Positions 49,233 to 57,376 are shown, counted from the stretch's first letter. The stretch: DNA of 64,000 nt from an uncultured Acidaminococcus sp. (GCA_900538365.1 UPXT01000005.1:1-64000), one strand, 5' to 3'. Notes: generated from the letters alone by a model not told the origin. Made by a program: numbers and translations.

Positions 49233-49421
49233 TTATTTCCGGAAGGATTCCATCTGCTTGCGGTGGTACTCTTCTTCCCGTTCATCCCGGTGCCGAGCCA
49301 TTTCTTCATCCCGCTGGTCTTTTTTGATATCCGTATAGATCATAGCCACGAAGAATCCTCCGGCGCACAGTGCAACCAGGCAGTACAGGCCATCCAGAAT
49401 CAGTCTCATCATAGTTTCCAT
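49233..49421 (-). CDS. Small membrane protein
   Basis: 62 aa from the ATG at 49421 (SD GGAGG). One membrane segment (LILDGLYCLVALCAGGFFVAMIYTDI) and a very charged tail (KKDQRDEEMARHRDEREEEYHRKQ). Found in the early operon between DUF2815 and polymerase. Function unknown. Confidence 0.6.
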   Translation of the reverse strand: METMMRLILDGLYCLVALCAGGFFVAMIYTDIKKDQRDEEMARHRDEREEEYHRKQMESFRK

Positions 49422-49433
49422 AATCACGCCTCC

Positions 49434-50000
49434 TTATGCCAGGAAATCATCATCGTCAGCCGTAGCGAAGTCATCTTCTGCACGCGGCTTGCCGCCAAGG
49501 GGTTCACCATCACGGATTTTCTGCAGGTTGTTCAGGCCGCAGGCGATGCCCTTGTTGCCATTGCTGTTGAAGGCATAGAAGTTGATGGACGCACGGCCAT
49601 AGACGCCGGAGTAGACTTCAGAGCGTTCCAGGATATGCTGGCAGTCAGCATCAACGATGCCCGGCTTGGTCGCCGAGTTGGCATTGACGAAGAAGCTGTC
49701 TTTATAGGCATCATCGCCCGGGCGTTCCAGGTCGCCGTCACGGAGCGGCGTTTTGATGGCTTCGAGAGCCGGTACAGTGCGGCCATTGCCCTTGAGCTTG
49801 CTTTCGCCTTCTTCGTAAGCAGCCTTGATGGCAGCGCGGATTTTTTCTACGGTCTTTGTATCCGACTTAGGGATGATCAGGCTGACGCTGTATTTCGGCG
49901 TACCGCCGTTGATGGACTTCGGTTCCCAGACGTTGGCGTAAGACCAGCGCGTATTGACTCCGGTGATTACCTTGCACGGATTGACGTAGTTGTTAGACAT
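49434..50000 (-). CDS. DUF2815 protein, single-strand DNA binding type
   Basis: 188 aa from the ATG at 50000. TGVNTRWSYANVWEPKSINGGTPKYSVSLIIPKSDTKTVEKI and SGVYGRASINFYAFNSNGNKGIACGLNNLQKIRDGE, with an acidic tail DDFATADDDDFLA, typical of SSB-like proteins. DUF2815 is regarded as an OB-fold SSB of phages. The acidic end is probably for partner binding. Confidence 0.88.
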   Translation of the reverse strand: MSNNYVNPCKVITGVNTRWSYANVWEPKSINGGTPKYSVSLIIPKSDTKTVEKIRAAIKAAYEEGESKLKGNGRTVPALEAIKTPLRDGDLERPGDDAYKDSFFVNANSATKPGIVDADCQHILERSEVYSGVYGRASINFYAFNSNGNKGIACGLNNLQKIRDGEPLGGKPRAEDDFATADDDDFLA

Positions 50001-50013
50001 AGTAGTTTCCTCC

Positions 50014-51141
50014 TTAATTTGCAGCGTAAAAATCATCAGCCGCCGTATGCATCGCCGGACGCTTGTCCGATTCCGGTACCAGGACCGGTTTTCCCTGCGG
50101 CTTTTCGACTAAATTTGACAGCAGTTCTTCGAACCGCTTCTTGCCGAGCTGTTTTGTCATTGCCGTGATGCCGAGCAGCTTCTTTTCATATGGGTCGAAG
50201 CCCGCTTCTTCCACTTTGGCGGCGACTGCTTCTTCACTTACGTAGCGGCGGTTCGACCGGCCTTCGACCAGTTTCCATCCGTCCCACTGCTTGCCGGAAA
50301 GGGCTTGCTGCAATGCGTATTCCTTGACATCCCCGGCCCAGTTCACCAGTTCATCGGCCCTCTCCAGGACGGCTTCGATTTCTTCATCCTGCAGCGTGGA
50401 CGGGACGGCAAAATCATACCGGGCCAGTTCCAGATTGTACTCGGCCCGCTTGCGGCAGGTTGCCTTGATCTTGCAAAAGCGGCAGTGGTCACCGGCTTTA
50501 TATTCGCCCTCACCTTTCGCCGCCAGTTCTGCCGCAGGCTTCAGCACCGTTTCGGCCCACTGGAGCAGTTCTTCCTTGCTCATGGTGCAGGTGCTGACGT
50601 TGTCCCGGCGGGGCTGGAAGATCGTCATGGACACCTGGCGGATATCATAGATGCCATCAAACAGGTTCAGCGCACCGAGGGCATAGCACATCATCTGCGG
50701 ATTCTTCTCGGAATCCACCAGGACTCCCAAGCCATGCTTGTAATCGATAACTGTCAGGGTATCGTCGGCTACGATGAGGCAGTCGCCTGTTCCAAACCCG
50801 CCTGGCACCCACTGGGAAAAGTCCAGCCGCTGTTCGATCATGATCAGCGGGTCCTTGCAGGATGCTTTGGCTGTGGCCAGGCATTCCATGACAAACTGCG
50901 CGTATTCATCAGTGCATTCCGCCATCTCCTCATCAAAGAACGTGAGTCCCTTCGTCGGGTCTTCCAGTTTCTGGCCCAAGGCCGTCTTCACCTTGAATTC
51001 ACAGAGCGTATGGGCATCCGTCCCCTGCCGGGCGAATTCACTGGAGGTATCCGGCAGCTTGGCACATTCCTTTGCAGATGGTGGGCAGGCCAGCCAGCGG
51101 TAGCAGGAAGATGCGGACAGCACCGCGTGTTTATCCGGCAT
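50014..51141 (-). CDS. DUF2800 PD-(D/E)XK nuclease
   Basis: 375 aa from the ATG at 51141 (SD GGAGG). MPDKHAVLSASSCYRWLACPPSAKECA, ARQGTDAHTLCEFKVK, FGTGDCLIVADDTLTVIDYKHGLGVLVDSEKNPQM (D...D-Y-K of the nuclease), and FCKIKATCRKRAEYN cysteines near 225 like the Fe-S Cas4/RecB type. DUF2800 is paired with DUF2815 in many phages and is thought to act in recombination. Confidence 0.9.
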   Translation of the reverse strand: MPDKHAVLSASSCYRWLACPPSAKECAKLPDTSSEFARQGTDAHTLCEFKVKTALGQKLEDPTKGLTFFDEEMAECTDEYAQFVMECLATAKASCKDPLIMIEQRLDFSQWVPGGFGTGDCLIVADDTLTVIDYKHGLGVLVDSEKNPQMMCYALGALNLFDGIYDIRQVSMTIFQPRRDNVSTCTMSKEELLQWAETVLKPAAELAAKGEGEYKAGDHCRFCKIKATCRKRAEYNLELARYDFAVPSTLQDEEIEAVLERADELVNWAGDVKEYALQQALSGKQWDGWKLVEGRSNRRYVSEEAVAAKVEEAGFDPYEKKLLGITAMTKQLGKKRFEELLSNLVEKPQGKPVLVPESDKRPAMHTAADDFYAAN

Positions 51142-51442
51142 GTCCAATCACCTCCAGTTCCTTCAGGAAGGCTTCGTACTGCGCCGCATCAATGCCGGAG
51201 AGCTTGTCCGCCCCGTACTTCTGAATAAGGCTGCGGACTTCTTCCGTGAATCCCTTGCGGGCCTTGTCGGCAGCGACTTTGCGGACATCTTCCAGTGCCA
51301 GCGGCTTTTCCGCTTTTTTTGATTTTGCTTCTGAATCTGGCGGATTATCTTCTTTCACCGCCATGGCCTCGGAAATCTTCAGCAGCGCCTTGCCGCAATC
51401 GGTCAGGGCCGCTGCCAGTTTCTGCAGTTCATCGTTTGTCAT
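51131..51442 (-). CDS. Unknown 103-aa early protein
   Basis: 103 aa. A helical N-terminus (MTNDELQKLAAALTDCGKALLKI), a charged linker (EDNPPDSEAKSKKAEKP) and a C-terminal helix-turn part (ALEDVRKVAADKARKGFTEEVRSLIQKYGADKLSGIDAAQYEAFLKELEVIG), similar to rRNA biogenesis protein Rrp5-like fragments annotated in phages. It sits just before DUF2800 and overlaps it by 11 bases. Confidence 0.65.
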   Translation of the reverse strand: MTNDELQKLAAALTDCGKALLKISEAMAVKEDNPPDSEAKSKKAEKPLALEDVRKVAADKARKGFTEEVRSLIQKYGADKLSGIDAAQYEAFLKELEVIGHAG

Positions 51443-51599
51443 ACGGATTGACTCCTTTCACATGTCTTTGCATTGATAAGAGATGGATGTTCCTGGCAAT
51501 ACTGCGGGTCGTGACGCTGATGGCCATCAGCACCGCCGCCAGTTCCCGGTCCAGCTTTTGCCGCTGTGCCAGTTTTTCAGGTGTCTGTGTGTGAATCAT
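51429..51599 (-). CDS. Small 56-aa early protein
   Basis: Minus-strand ORF from ATG at 51599 with SD GGAGG 7 bases upstream, stop TGA at 51429. It reads M-I-H-T-Q-T-P-E-K-L-A-Q-R-Q-K-L-D-R-E-L, then AAVLMAISVTTRSIARNIHL, a helical basic protein. It overlaps the start of the next gene by 14 bases. It is the first gene after the 32-bp element at 51644. Unknown function. Confidence 0.6.
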   Translation of the reverse strand: MIHTQTPEKLAQRQKLDRELAAVLMAISVTTRSIARNIHLLSMQRHVKGVNPYDKR

Positions 51600-51643
51600 C
51601 TGTCTGCCTCCTTCCTGAAGAGCTTCTTCGTTCGCCCTTCACC

Positions 51644-51675
51644 AGTAATAGGACAACCGCGTTATCGTTAAGTAC
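51644..51675 (-). promoter_or_regulatory. 32-bp repeated element, copy 2 (start of early operon)
   Basis: Minus strand GTACTTAAC (51667-51675), 11 bases, TGTCC, TATTACT. It lies between the terminator at 51684-51713 and the first early gene. It is nearly identical to copy 1. Confidence 0.65.
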
Positions 51676-51683
51676 CGATTCCG

Positions 51684-51713
51684 AAAAAATCCGGCCACAT
51701 TTTTTGTGACCGG
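51684..51713. terminator. Terminator after the sigma-like gene
   Basis: Stem CCGGCCACA (51691-51699) with TGTGACCGG (51705-51713), one mismatch, with A6 on one side and T6 on the other. Ends the minus-strand transcript of 51727-52227. Confidence 0.75.
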
Positions 51714-51726
51714 GTCTTTTTTCTTC

Positions 51727-52227
51727 TTAACGGAAGTCTTTGAGATGTTCCTTCAGGAGTGCATACAGCTTGTGTTTGCGCTTGTTCACCGCTTTCTGGC
51801 TCAAGCCGACGGCCTTCCCGGTCGCCGCTTCGCTAGAACCATCGGCAATCATCAGCAGGATGGTCCGGTCGATATCCTGCAGAGCTGCCAGTTCATGGCG
51901 CAGTGCTGCCAGCAACTCTTCCTTCACGACTTCTTCCTCTAGGTTGAAGTCATCAGGCACCTCCACCTCGTAGTCATCCCGCACTTTGTCCGCCGATACT
52001 TCATCGGCACCATGCCGCTGCTGGCGCTTATCTTCCCGCCAGAGCGGACGCATGTATTCACGATACTGTTCTTCAGTTGCCGGAATCAGGACAGTACGTA
52101 CCTTACGGCAGCCGATTTTTGACCAGCGGACTTCACAGTCCTTGTACGCCTCGGTGATGACGGTTTCTGGCGTGAGTTCCAGAGGAATGTAAAAACGTTT
52201 CTCATTGCTTGTCTGTTTTTTGTACAT
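51727..52227 (-). CDS. Sigma-70 region 4-like phage regulator
   Basis: 166 aa from the ATG at 52227 (SD GGAGA). An N-terminal ~110 residues of unknown type (YIPLELTPETVITEAYKDCE), then a region 4-type HTH (LAALQDIDRTILLMIADGSSEAATGKAVGLSQKAVNKRKHKLYALLKEHLK). It could be a dedicated sigma factor or activator. It is the first protein of the early operon after a structured leader. It may read the repeated 32-bp elements (inference). Confidence 0.75.
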   Translation of the reverse strand: MYKKQTSNEKRFYIPLELTPETVITEAYKDCEVRWSKIGCRKVRTVLIPATEEQYREYMRPLWREDKRQQRHGADEVSADKVRDDYEVEVPDDFNLEEEVVKEELLAALRHELAALQDIDRTILLMIADGSSEAATGKAVGLSQKAVNKRKHKLYALLKEHLKDFR

Positions 52228-52270
52228 TTTTGTCTCCATTCCGTCCGAGAAGAACGGCGGAGACAAAAAG

Positions 52271-52374
52271 CTGGCACTGATACAGCATCAGCGCCAGTTT
52301 TCTGACAGCCCAAATAGGCATAGAAAAACACGGTGGATGCATGATCAGCAAAGTACAATCATCGGCTGTACTTT
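52271..52374 (-). promoter_or_regulatory. Structured leader of the sigma-like gene
   Basis: Two hairpins in the untranslated region: 52271-52297, an 11-bp stem (CTGGCGCTGAT/ATCAGTGCCAG, one mismatch) followed on the minus strand by TTTTT, and 52350-52374, a perfect 8-bp stem AAAGTACA/TGTACTTT. The first is a possible attenuator ahead of the regulator. The remaining 52228-52543 has no supported gene. Confidence 0.5.
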
Positions 52375-52490
52375 CTGCTTTATGCAACCGCCGCCCTTAT
52401 AGCGCTATTCGGACTACGATTTATTTGTGGCCAGGGGCTCTCTCCCTTGCCTGCCTATAGTCTATGCCAAAATCAAAATCGTGTAATTGA

Positions 52491-52520
52491 CATGAAGTGG
52501 CATAAAATGGAATAAAATGG
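52491..52520. repeat. Three tandem 10-bp repeats
   Basis: CATGAAGTGG, CATAAAATGG, AATAAAATGG, one helical turn apart, upstream of the early leader. Likely a cooperative operator. Confidence 0.5.
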
Positions 52521-52543
52521 TTTGCTGAAAAAAGGCAAAAAAA

Positions 52544-52575
52544 AATAGGCTTCTCACCTTAGTGAGAAGCCTATT
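52544..52575 (-). terminator. Terminator of the ABC-3C operon
   Basis: A perfect 14-bp stem (AATAGGCTTCTCAC/GTGAGAAGCCTATT, CTTA/TAAG loop) with a T run on the minus strand. It begins 10 bases after the ATPase stop. Confidence 0.9.
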
Positions 52576-52584
52576 ACAAATAGT

Positions 52585-54381
52585 TTATTCTTGATATCCG
52601 TCAATCAAGCCATATCTCCCTATCCCCTTGTTTTTTGTAAAGTGAATAAGGTTTGCACCTTCATAATCGATAGATGGAATTTCATTTTCAATAACAATCG
52701 TTTGTGGAGAATCCGCCCTTGTCAAAAAATATCTAAATAAATGCTCTTTCATGGGCTCCGTAACATACGAATCTCTCTTTGAATCTTTTTCTTTTAATGA
52801 AAGAATCGGGGAATCTATAACGAAAAGCGTAGGATGATAATGCCCCATCTTTTCCAGACAATTTTCCATTGCAACAGCTAGTATCGTGTTCAAAAAAGCT
52901 CGGAATCCCTTTCCTTGGCTCTTTTTTTCATGACCATTAACGACAATATCATAGCTATCGATATCAAAATACGAATCCAAATAGTTCTGATAATTACAGT
53001 ATTTTAAAAGTTCGTCTACTTCCGTATCAAGGAGTTCTTTAAAGACCTCCTTGAATTTCTCTTTTACATTCAAATGAATTTCAGCAGTTTCTTCATTCTC
53101 AATAGCATCACGTTCTTGCTTAAGAAATGTTGAAAATTGGTCAATCATGGTATTCATTTCAGCAAATCTCAATGAAATTTTAAAATCATCAAGTTGTTTT
53201 TTCAACTGCTGGATTTTAGGTTCAAGTTCTCCTCGTATTTTTTCTTCCTGCTCATTTCTCTGATTAATAAGCATATCTCTTTTCTTTGACAAAGCAGCAT
53301 ATTCTTCCTGTATAGATTCCTGGACTGATTGCAAATCCCTGACCTGCATTTCAATTTTTTGCTCTTCTGCTATCGCAGAACCTATACAATCATCTTCATG
53401 TTCATGAGGAAGTTCTCCATTGCAGAAAGGGCACCTTTCTATTGTTTTGATTTTTTGCGAAACCATATTCCCTTCCGCAATAAAGGTCAGGCGCTTAATA
53501 TCCGCCTTATATTGTGATAAAAGGAGTTGATTCCGATTCATCAAAACCTCATCTTCCGAAATCTGCCGCATTACTTTATTGATTTCCTCTCCAATTTCAC
53601 GGCATAAGTTCAGGGCTTCTTTAAGGATGCCTTTAGCAGCTCCGATTTCATCGATCGTTTGATTGATTTTGTTCTGCAATTCAACGGGTTGAAGTAAAGG
53701 TAATGCATCATCAAAAGATGACTTTTGCCTTTCTAAAAAGCCCATACCTCTATTGACAATTTTCAGCACCCCTTCATCTTTTGCATTCTTTATTTTGGGA
53801 TCAATAAAAGCCAAATTGGGAAGATAGTTATTACCTGTTCCTAGGTACAATAATGCTGTTAAAGTCGGGGTTCCTACCTTTCCTCCTAATCCGTGCTTTC
53901 CTTTAAGAACACTGGCTTTATCATGAATTCGGTCCTCATCTATGATGAAAGTATGATAAAACGTTCTAACCGTCAAAGCCTGCGGTTTTCCTTCCTGCGT
54001 TTTAAGAATCTTAGTATCAAGAGGAATGTCAAAAAGCTTCATCCAGACATCATTAATAGGTGGATTCTTTTTCCCGCCCTTTAGTTTGTAAGTAGATGTT
54101 TCTATACCGTCTACATGACTAATTACTTCGAAAGATTGAGTGTTAACATCCCGGCTGATAGAAATGCCTTCCCCATTAACATCTATTCCTATTTGAATCT
54201 TCTCCACTTTTAAATTGACATCGAATCGATGAGTACCGGCTCCCATCATATAATCTATACAATCCAACACCATACTTTTCCCGGTATTGGATGGACCATA
54301 AATTATATTCAGACCCGGAGCAAAGTCTATTCTTGATTCTTTTTGATTTGCAGTAATCTTAATCCACTTTATGTAAAACAT
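52585..54381 (-). CDS. ABC-3C ATPase (DUF3732, Rad50-like)
   Basis: 598 aa from the ATG at 54381 (AAAGGGG). Walker A LNIIYGPSNTGKSMVLDCIDYMMG at ~28-50, long coiled coils with a zinc hook (ERCPFCNGELPHEHEDDC, ~325), signature and Walker B (FRAFLNTILAVAMENCLEKM ... TLFVIDSPIL). This DUF3732 type is the ATPase of ABC-three-component systems, predicted anti-phage/mobile-element defence. It is AT-rich. Confidence 0.88.
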   Translation of the reverse strand: MFYIKWIKITANQKESRIDFAPGLNIIYGPSNTGKSMVLDCIDYMMGAGTHRFDVNLKVEKIQIGIDVNGEGISISRDVNTQSFEVISHVDGIETSTYKLKGGKKNPPINDVWMKLFDIPLDTKILKTQEGKPQALTVRTFYHTFIIDEDRIHDKASVLKGKHGLGGKVGTPTLTALLYLGTGNNYLPNLAFIDPKIKNAKDEGVLKIVNRGMGFLERQKSSFDDALPLLQPVELQNKINQTIDEIGAAKGILKEALNLCREIGEEINKVMRQISEDEVLMNRNQLLLSQYKADIKRLTFIAEGNMVSQKIKTIERCPFCNGELPHEHEDDCIGSAIAEEQKIEMQVRDLQSVQESIQEEYAALSKKRDMLINQRNEQEEKIRGELEPKIQQLKKQLDDFKISLRFAEMNTMIDQFSTFLKQERDAIENEETAEIHLNVKEKFKEVFKELLDTEVDELLKYCNYQNYLDSYFDIDSYDIVVNGHEKKSQGKGFRAFLNTILAVAMENCLEKMGHYHPTLFVIDSPILSLKEKDSKRDSYVTEPMKEHLFRYFLTRADSPQTIVIENEIPSIDYEGANLIHFTKNKGIGRYGLIDGYQE

Positions 54382-54395
54382 AAACATTTACCCCT

Positions 54396-54899
54396 TTAGT
54401 TTGCAATAGGACGATACTGAATTTCTTGAAGCAGTTCCTCATCATTTTTGCAACTATATTTTTTCGCGGAAAGCCTTGATACCCTGCGGTATTCCTCTGC
54501 ATATGTACTATGAAAGCCGTTTGATATCTCCAATCCATAGTCTGTGATTTTATACTGATATCCCTGATTATTTTTGACTTTCAATATTCCATGCCGTACT
54601 AACTTCTTGATTGCTTCTGTAATCAACGAACGTCTTCCTGCCATTTCAGCATACATAAAATCATTATTGCCATGCAGATTCTCAAGAGCTATACCAAAAA
54701 CCTTTGCATAACAATTGATGAAGTCAAATGCCAATATACGAGTACTCGAAAAAAACAGTTCTGGTACGGAACTCATCAGTAGCATTATTCTTAATTCCAT
54801 TTCGAAAACCGTATTGAATACTTCTTTATTTTTTCTTGCTGTTTCACCCTGGTTACAGATACTGAATGTATTGAAAATATCCTTTTGCAGCTTAATCAC
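54396..54899 (-). CDS. ABC-3C middle component (winged HTH)
   Basis: 167 aa from a GTG at 54899. VFNTVFEMELRIMLLMSSV ... RRSLITEAIKKLVRHGILKVKNNQGYQYKITDYG is the middle component of the MC2 type, a winged HTH linking ATPase to effector. It overlaps the effector gene by 8 bases. Confidence 0.8.
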   Translation of the reverse strand: MIKLQKDIFNTFSICNQGETARKNKEVFNTVFEMELRIMLLMSSVPELFFSSTRILAFDFINCYAKVFGIALENLHGNNDFMYAEMAGRRSLITEAIKKLVRHGILKVKNNQGYQYKITDYGLEISNGFHSTYAEEYRRVSRLSAKKYSCKNDEELLQEIQYRPIAN

Positions 54900-55905
54900 C
54901 CTCTATCCAACTGAGTTTCTCATCATTGACCAACATATGACAAATTCCTTTCTTTTCCCCTGGTCCGATCCAATTCAGAGTCACTGTTTGTAAATTAGAA
55001 GAAAGCTCAACCAATGTCGCATGCTCCATTACAGCGTTCATTCTGTCATAGCCACAAGCATAATCTTTTTCTTCCGTCGTTACGACACCTTCATACATTT
55101 CTTCTTTTACTGCCTCAAAGTTTTCCTCCTCCTGTGGTGCTACGGTATCTCGAAGTCCCCTCCTAATAGTTTCTGCTAAATAGTAATCTTTTCTTTGTCT
55201 GTTAAAATTCTTTTTCATATTAGGGCATGAATCGAGATCCTTTACACAATTACATTCCACTCCTGTTTTTTCCTGATAAACGCGGAATAGCTCTGTTACA
55301 TATTTCATTTCTTCTGTTGCAATAGTCAAAGGTGGAGACAGCGGAGCAGGCTTTTTGAATTGCCCAACAAACTGCCTGAAAGCTTCTATTTCATGGTTAA
55401 TATCTGCGGCTGTTGCCTGGGCTGTTTTCGAATAGTCCTCATAAGATGCATCCTTTTTCATATTGTTTGGCAATATGGCATACAAGAACGCTCTACCTAA
55501 AAATCCTCCCAAATCACCATCCTCATACAGTTTATTTAAATCACCTTTTTCCATTTCAGACAAATCTGATTCCTTGATGAGATTTAGCAACTCAGCCACC
55601 ATATCATCGGCCTTAACCCCACTAAGGACTTTGTCCAAAACTTCATCAGTAAAATATTTCCCTATTCCCTTATATACACGGCCATCATTCGCTGCTTTTT
55701 TCAAATTGCCTGGAATGTCTGCTTCTTGTTTATACCAAAGGCTTGCCGACTTATTATCGATAGTATATGGTTCCCCATGTCTATTGACACAGTCTCCAAG
55801 ACTAATGACTGGCTCAAATAAAATCTTAGCAATTTTAGTCATATTAGGCTTGATGATGCCCTTCGAAAACACCTTAGCAAAAGATGCATAATTGTAAACC
55901 CGCAT
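54892..55905 (-). CDS. ABC-3C effector/C-terminal component
   Basis: 337 aa, SD GAGGTG. First gene of the ABC-3C operon. It starts RVYNYASFAKVFSKGIIKPNMTKIAKILFEP, the middle has KYFTDEVLDKVLSGVKADDMVAELLNLI, and the C-terminus is of the C-terminal-domain (CTD) type (VTLNWIGPGEKKGICHMLVND). No nuclease motif is clear. It is probably the sensor/effector of the defence system. Confidence 0.7.
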   Translation of the reverse strand: MRVYNYASFAKVFSKGIIKPNMTKIAKILFEPVISLGDCVNRHGEPYTIDNKSASLWYKQEADIPGNLKKAANDGRVYKGIGKYFTDEVLDKVLSGVKADDMVAELLNLIKESDLSEMEKGDLNKLYEDGDLGGFLGRAFLYAILPNNMKKDASYEDYSKTAQATAADINHEIEAFRQFVGQFKKPAPLSPPLTIATEEMKYVTELFRVYQEKTGVECNCVKDLDSCPNMKKNFNRQRKDYYLAETIRRGLRDTVAPQEEENFEAVKEEMYEGVVTTEEKDYACGYDRMNAVMEHATLVELSSNLQTVTLNWIGPGEKKGICHMLVNDEKLSWIEGD

Positions 55906-55953
55906 GAATTATCACCTCATCCAGACGATAACACACTTTTCATTGATAATAAT

Positions 55954-55959
55954 ATTGTA
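55954..55959 (-). promoter_or_regulatory. -10 of the ABC-3C operon
   Basis: TACAAT on the minus strand, about 49 bases before the start at 55905. No convincing -35. Confidence 0.4.
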
Positions 55960-56040
55960 CTACATTTTTTATCTTATCCATAGCAATACTACCAAACAAT
56001 AGAAAACAAATCAGATGGCACGACAAATTATCTTTCTATA

Positions 56041-56071
56041 CCATTAACGATGCCATTGCTATCGTTAATGG
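56041..56071. repeat. Perfect 11-bp inverted repeat near attR
   Basis: CCATTAACGAT/ATCGTTAATGG with a 9-base loop and no T run. It lies upstream of ABC-3C, between its promoter and attR; a possible operator. Confidence 0.5.
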
Positions 56072-56134
56072 CATATCCACAGTGTTGCTAAGAACTTATA
56101 CGATACCTTCTGATTCTACCTGCATTTCAGAGCA

Positions 56135-56159
56135 TAAAAAATGCCGGCCTTCTGCCGAC
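56135..56159 (-). terminator. Terminator just inside attR
   Basis: GCCGGC/GCCGAC stem with a T6-7 run on the minus strand. It would stop host transcripts from the OPT promoter before they enter the prophage. Confidence 0.6.
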
Positions 56160-56214
56160 GTTTGCCAAGCCCCCGCTATATATGGACTTTTCCACTATGC
56201 ACACCGTTCCCAAT

Positions 56215-56247
56215 ATTGTATCAATCCCAAGCATCTTTGCTCGATAC
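56215..56247. other. attR: right phage-host junction
   Basis: The phage arm ATTGTATCAAT (56215-56225) is followed by CTC (56240-56242) and host OPT sequence. The rebuilt host site shows the near-palindrome GGGTATCGAGACCC on the minus strand. It matches attL only in the short core. Confidence 0.65.
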
Positions 56248-57195
56248 CCCGTTCTGTCCAAAGTCACCTAATGCATCGTGGAAGGTCCGGATAATGAGGG
56301 GCAGCGATTCCAAAAGTCCAATGAGGCCGCCCGTTAAGACCGCGCCGGCCCCAATATAACGGATATAGGTGCTCCACAGGGCAAAGGAACCGCCCTTGGT
56401 AAATAGTTCCGTCACTGTCACCTTGGCAGGAAAAAGCACAGCGCTGCCGCCAAATACGGCGATCATCGGCATAATGACAAACCAGGCCAGCACGCCGCCA
56501 GCAAACATATAGGAGGAAACCTTGAAGCCGCAAATATACCCCACACCAGCTAAGGCCGGCAGGATATCAAGACCAAACCCAGCCCCCTTATATCCGGGGA
56601 CTTCCGTATGGACCTCGCTGGGAAACCACTTGAGACCATCGGCAAGGAACTTATAGAGGGCTGCAATCCCAAGACCGGCAAAAACGGTGGATGCCTTGGC
56701 GCCGCCTTCTTCCCCAGCAATGAGGACTTCTGCACAGGCCTGACCTTCCGGATAGGCAAGGACGCCATGTTCCTTGACAATCAGGGCGCGGCGCAAGGGA
56801 ATCATGAACAAGATTCCAAGGACACCGCCAAATAAAGCAATCAGGCCGATTTCAAGCATGGAAGGCGCGTCAACGAGGCCTTCCTGCGCCCACATGAAAA
56901 GAGCAGGCAAAGTAAAAATGGCACCGGCTGCAACCGATTCACCAGCTGAGCCAATGGTTTGAACCATATTGTTTTCCAAAATGGAATCCCGTTTCAGGAT
57001 GAACCGAGTGAGGCCCATACTGAGCACAGCAGCCGGGATCGAAGCTGAGATGGTCATGCCTACACGGAGTCCCAAATAAGCATTGGCGGCGCCAAAGACA
57101 ATGGCAAGCACAGCTCCCAATAAGACGGAAACGGCCGTCATTTCCGGAGCAACGCGGTCAGCGGGTATGTAAGGATGGAATGATTGATCTTCCAT
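56221..57195 (-). pseudogene. OPT-family oligopeptide transporter, N-terminal half (split by prophage)
   Basis: 324 codons from the ATG at 57195 (SD GGAAAGGAG). PYIPADRVAPEMTAVSVLLGAVLAIVFGAANAYLGLRVGMTISASIPAAVLS is the classical OPT N-terminus. The frame runs through GDFGQNGV, then phage-coded S-S-K-D-A-W-D-stop. The rest of the transporter is at 2283-3224. It keeps its own promoter, so a truncated membrane protein could be made. Confidence 0.93.
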
Positions 57196-57376
57196 AAGGG
57201 GTCCTTCTCCTTTCCAAACAGCAAACATGATGACAAAAAAACAGCCATGATTATAAAAAACGCGGGAAAGGGTCTGGGAAGGGGCAGCCATTCCAGGCAC
57301 AAGGCCACGTGGAATTTCTCTCCATAAAGTACATTTGTCTGCTTTTTACAGACAAGATAAATTACATTGTACCGCT

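Larger units (their letters stand above)
3223..56242. mobile_element. Complete-looking myovirus-type prophage inserted in an OPT transporter gene
   Basis: Two halves of one OPT transporter gene flank a block that holds large serine recombinases, early replication genes, HNH, terminases, HK97 capsid, contractile tail, lysis genes and defence cargo. All essential structural modules of a PBSX-like contractile phage are present and no structural gene is visibly broken. The exact crossover is uncertain by a few bases because the two ends share only a trinucleotide (CTC at 3222-3224 and 56240-56242). No lysogeny repressor was recognised. AT-rich islands at 3.5-4.2, 8.4-12.3, 24.0-24.6, 31.5-31.9 and 52.6-55.9 kb look like later acquisitions. 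Confidence 0.95.

Noticed and set aside
48361..49338. 325-aa plus-strand ORF
   Set aside because: Antisense to the DNA polymerase gene; no recognisable motifs.
52202..52387. 61-aa minus-strand ORF in the early leader
   Set aside because: Begins with a non-ATG codon without SD and overlaps two hairpins and the sigma-like gene; better explained as leader RNA.
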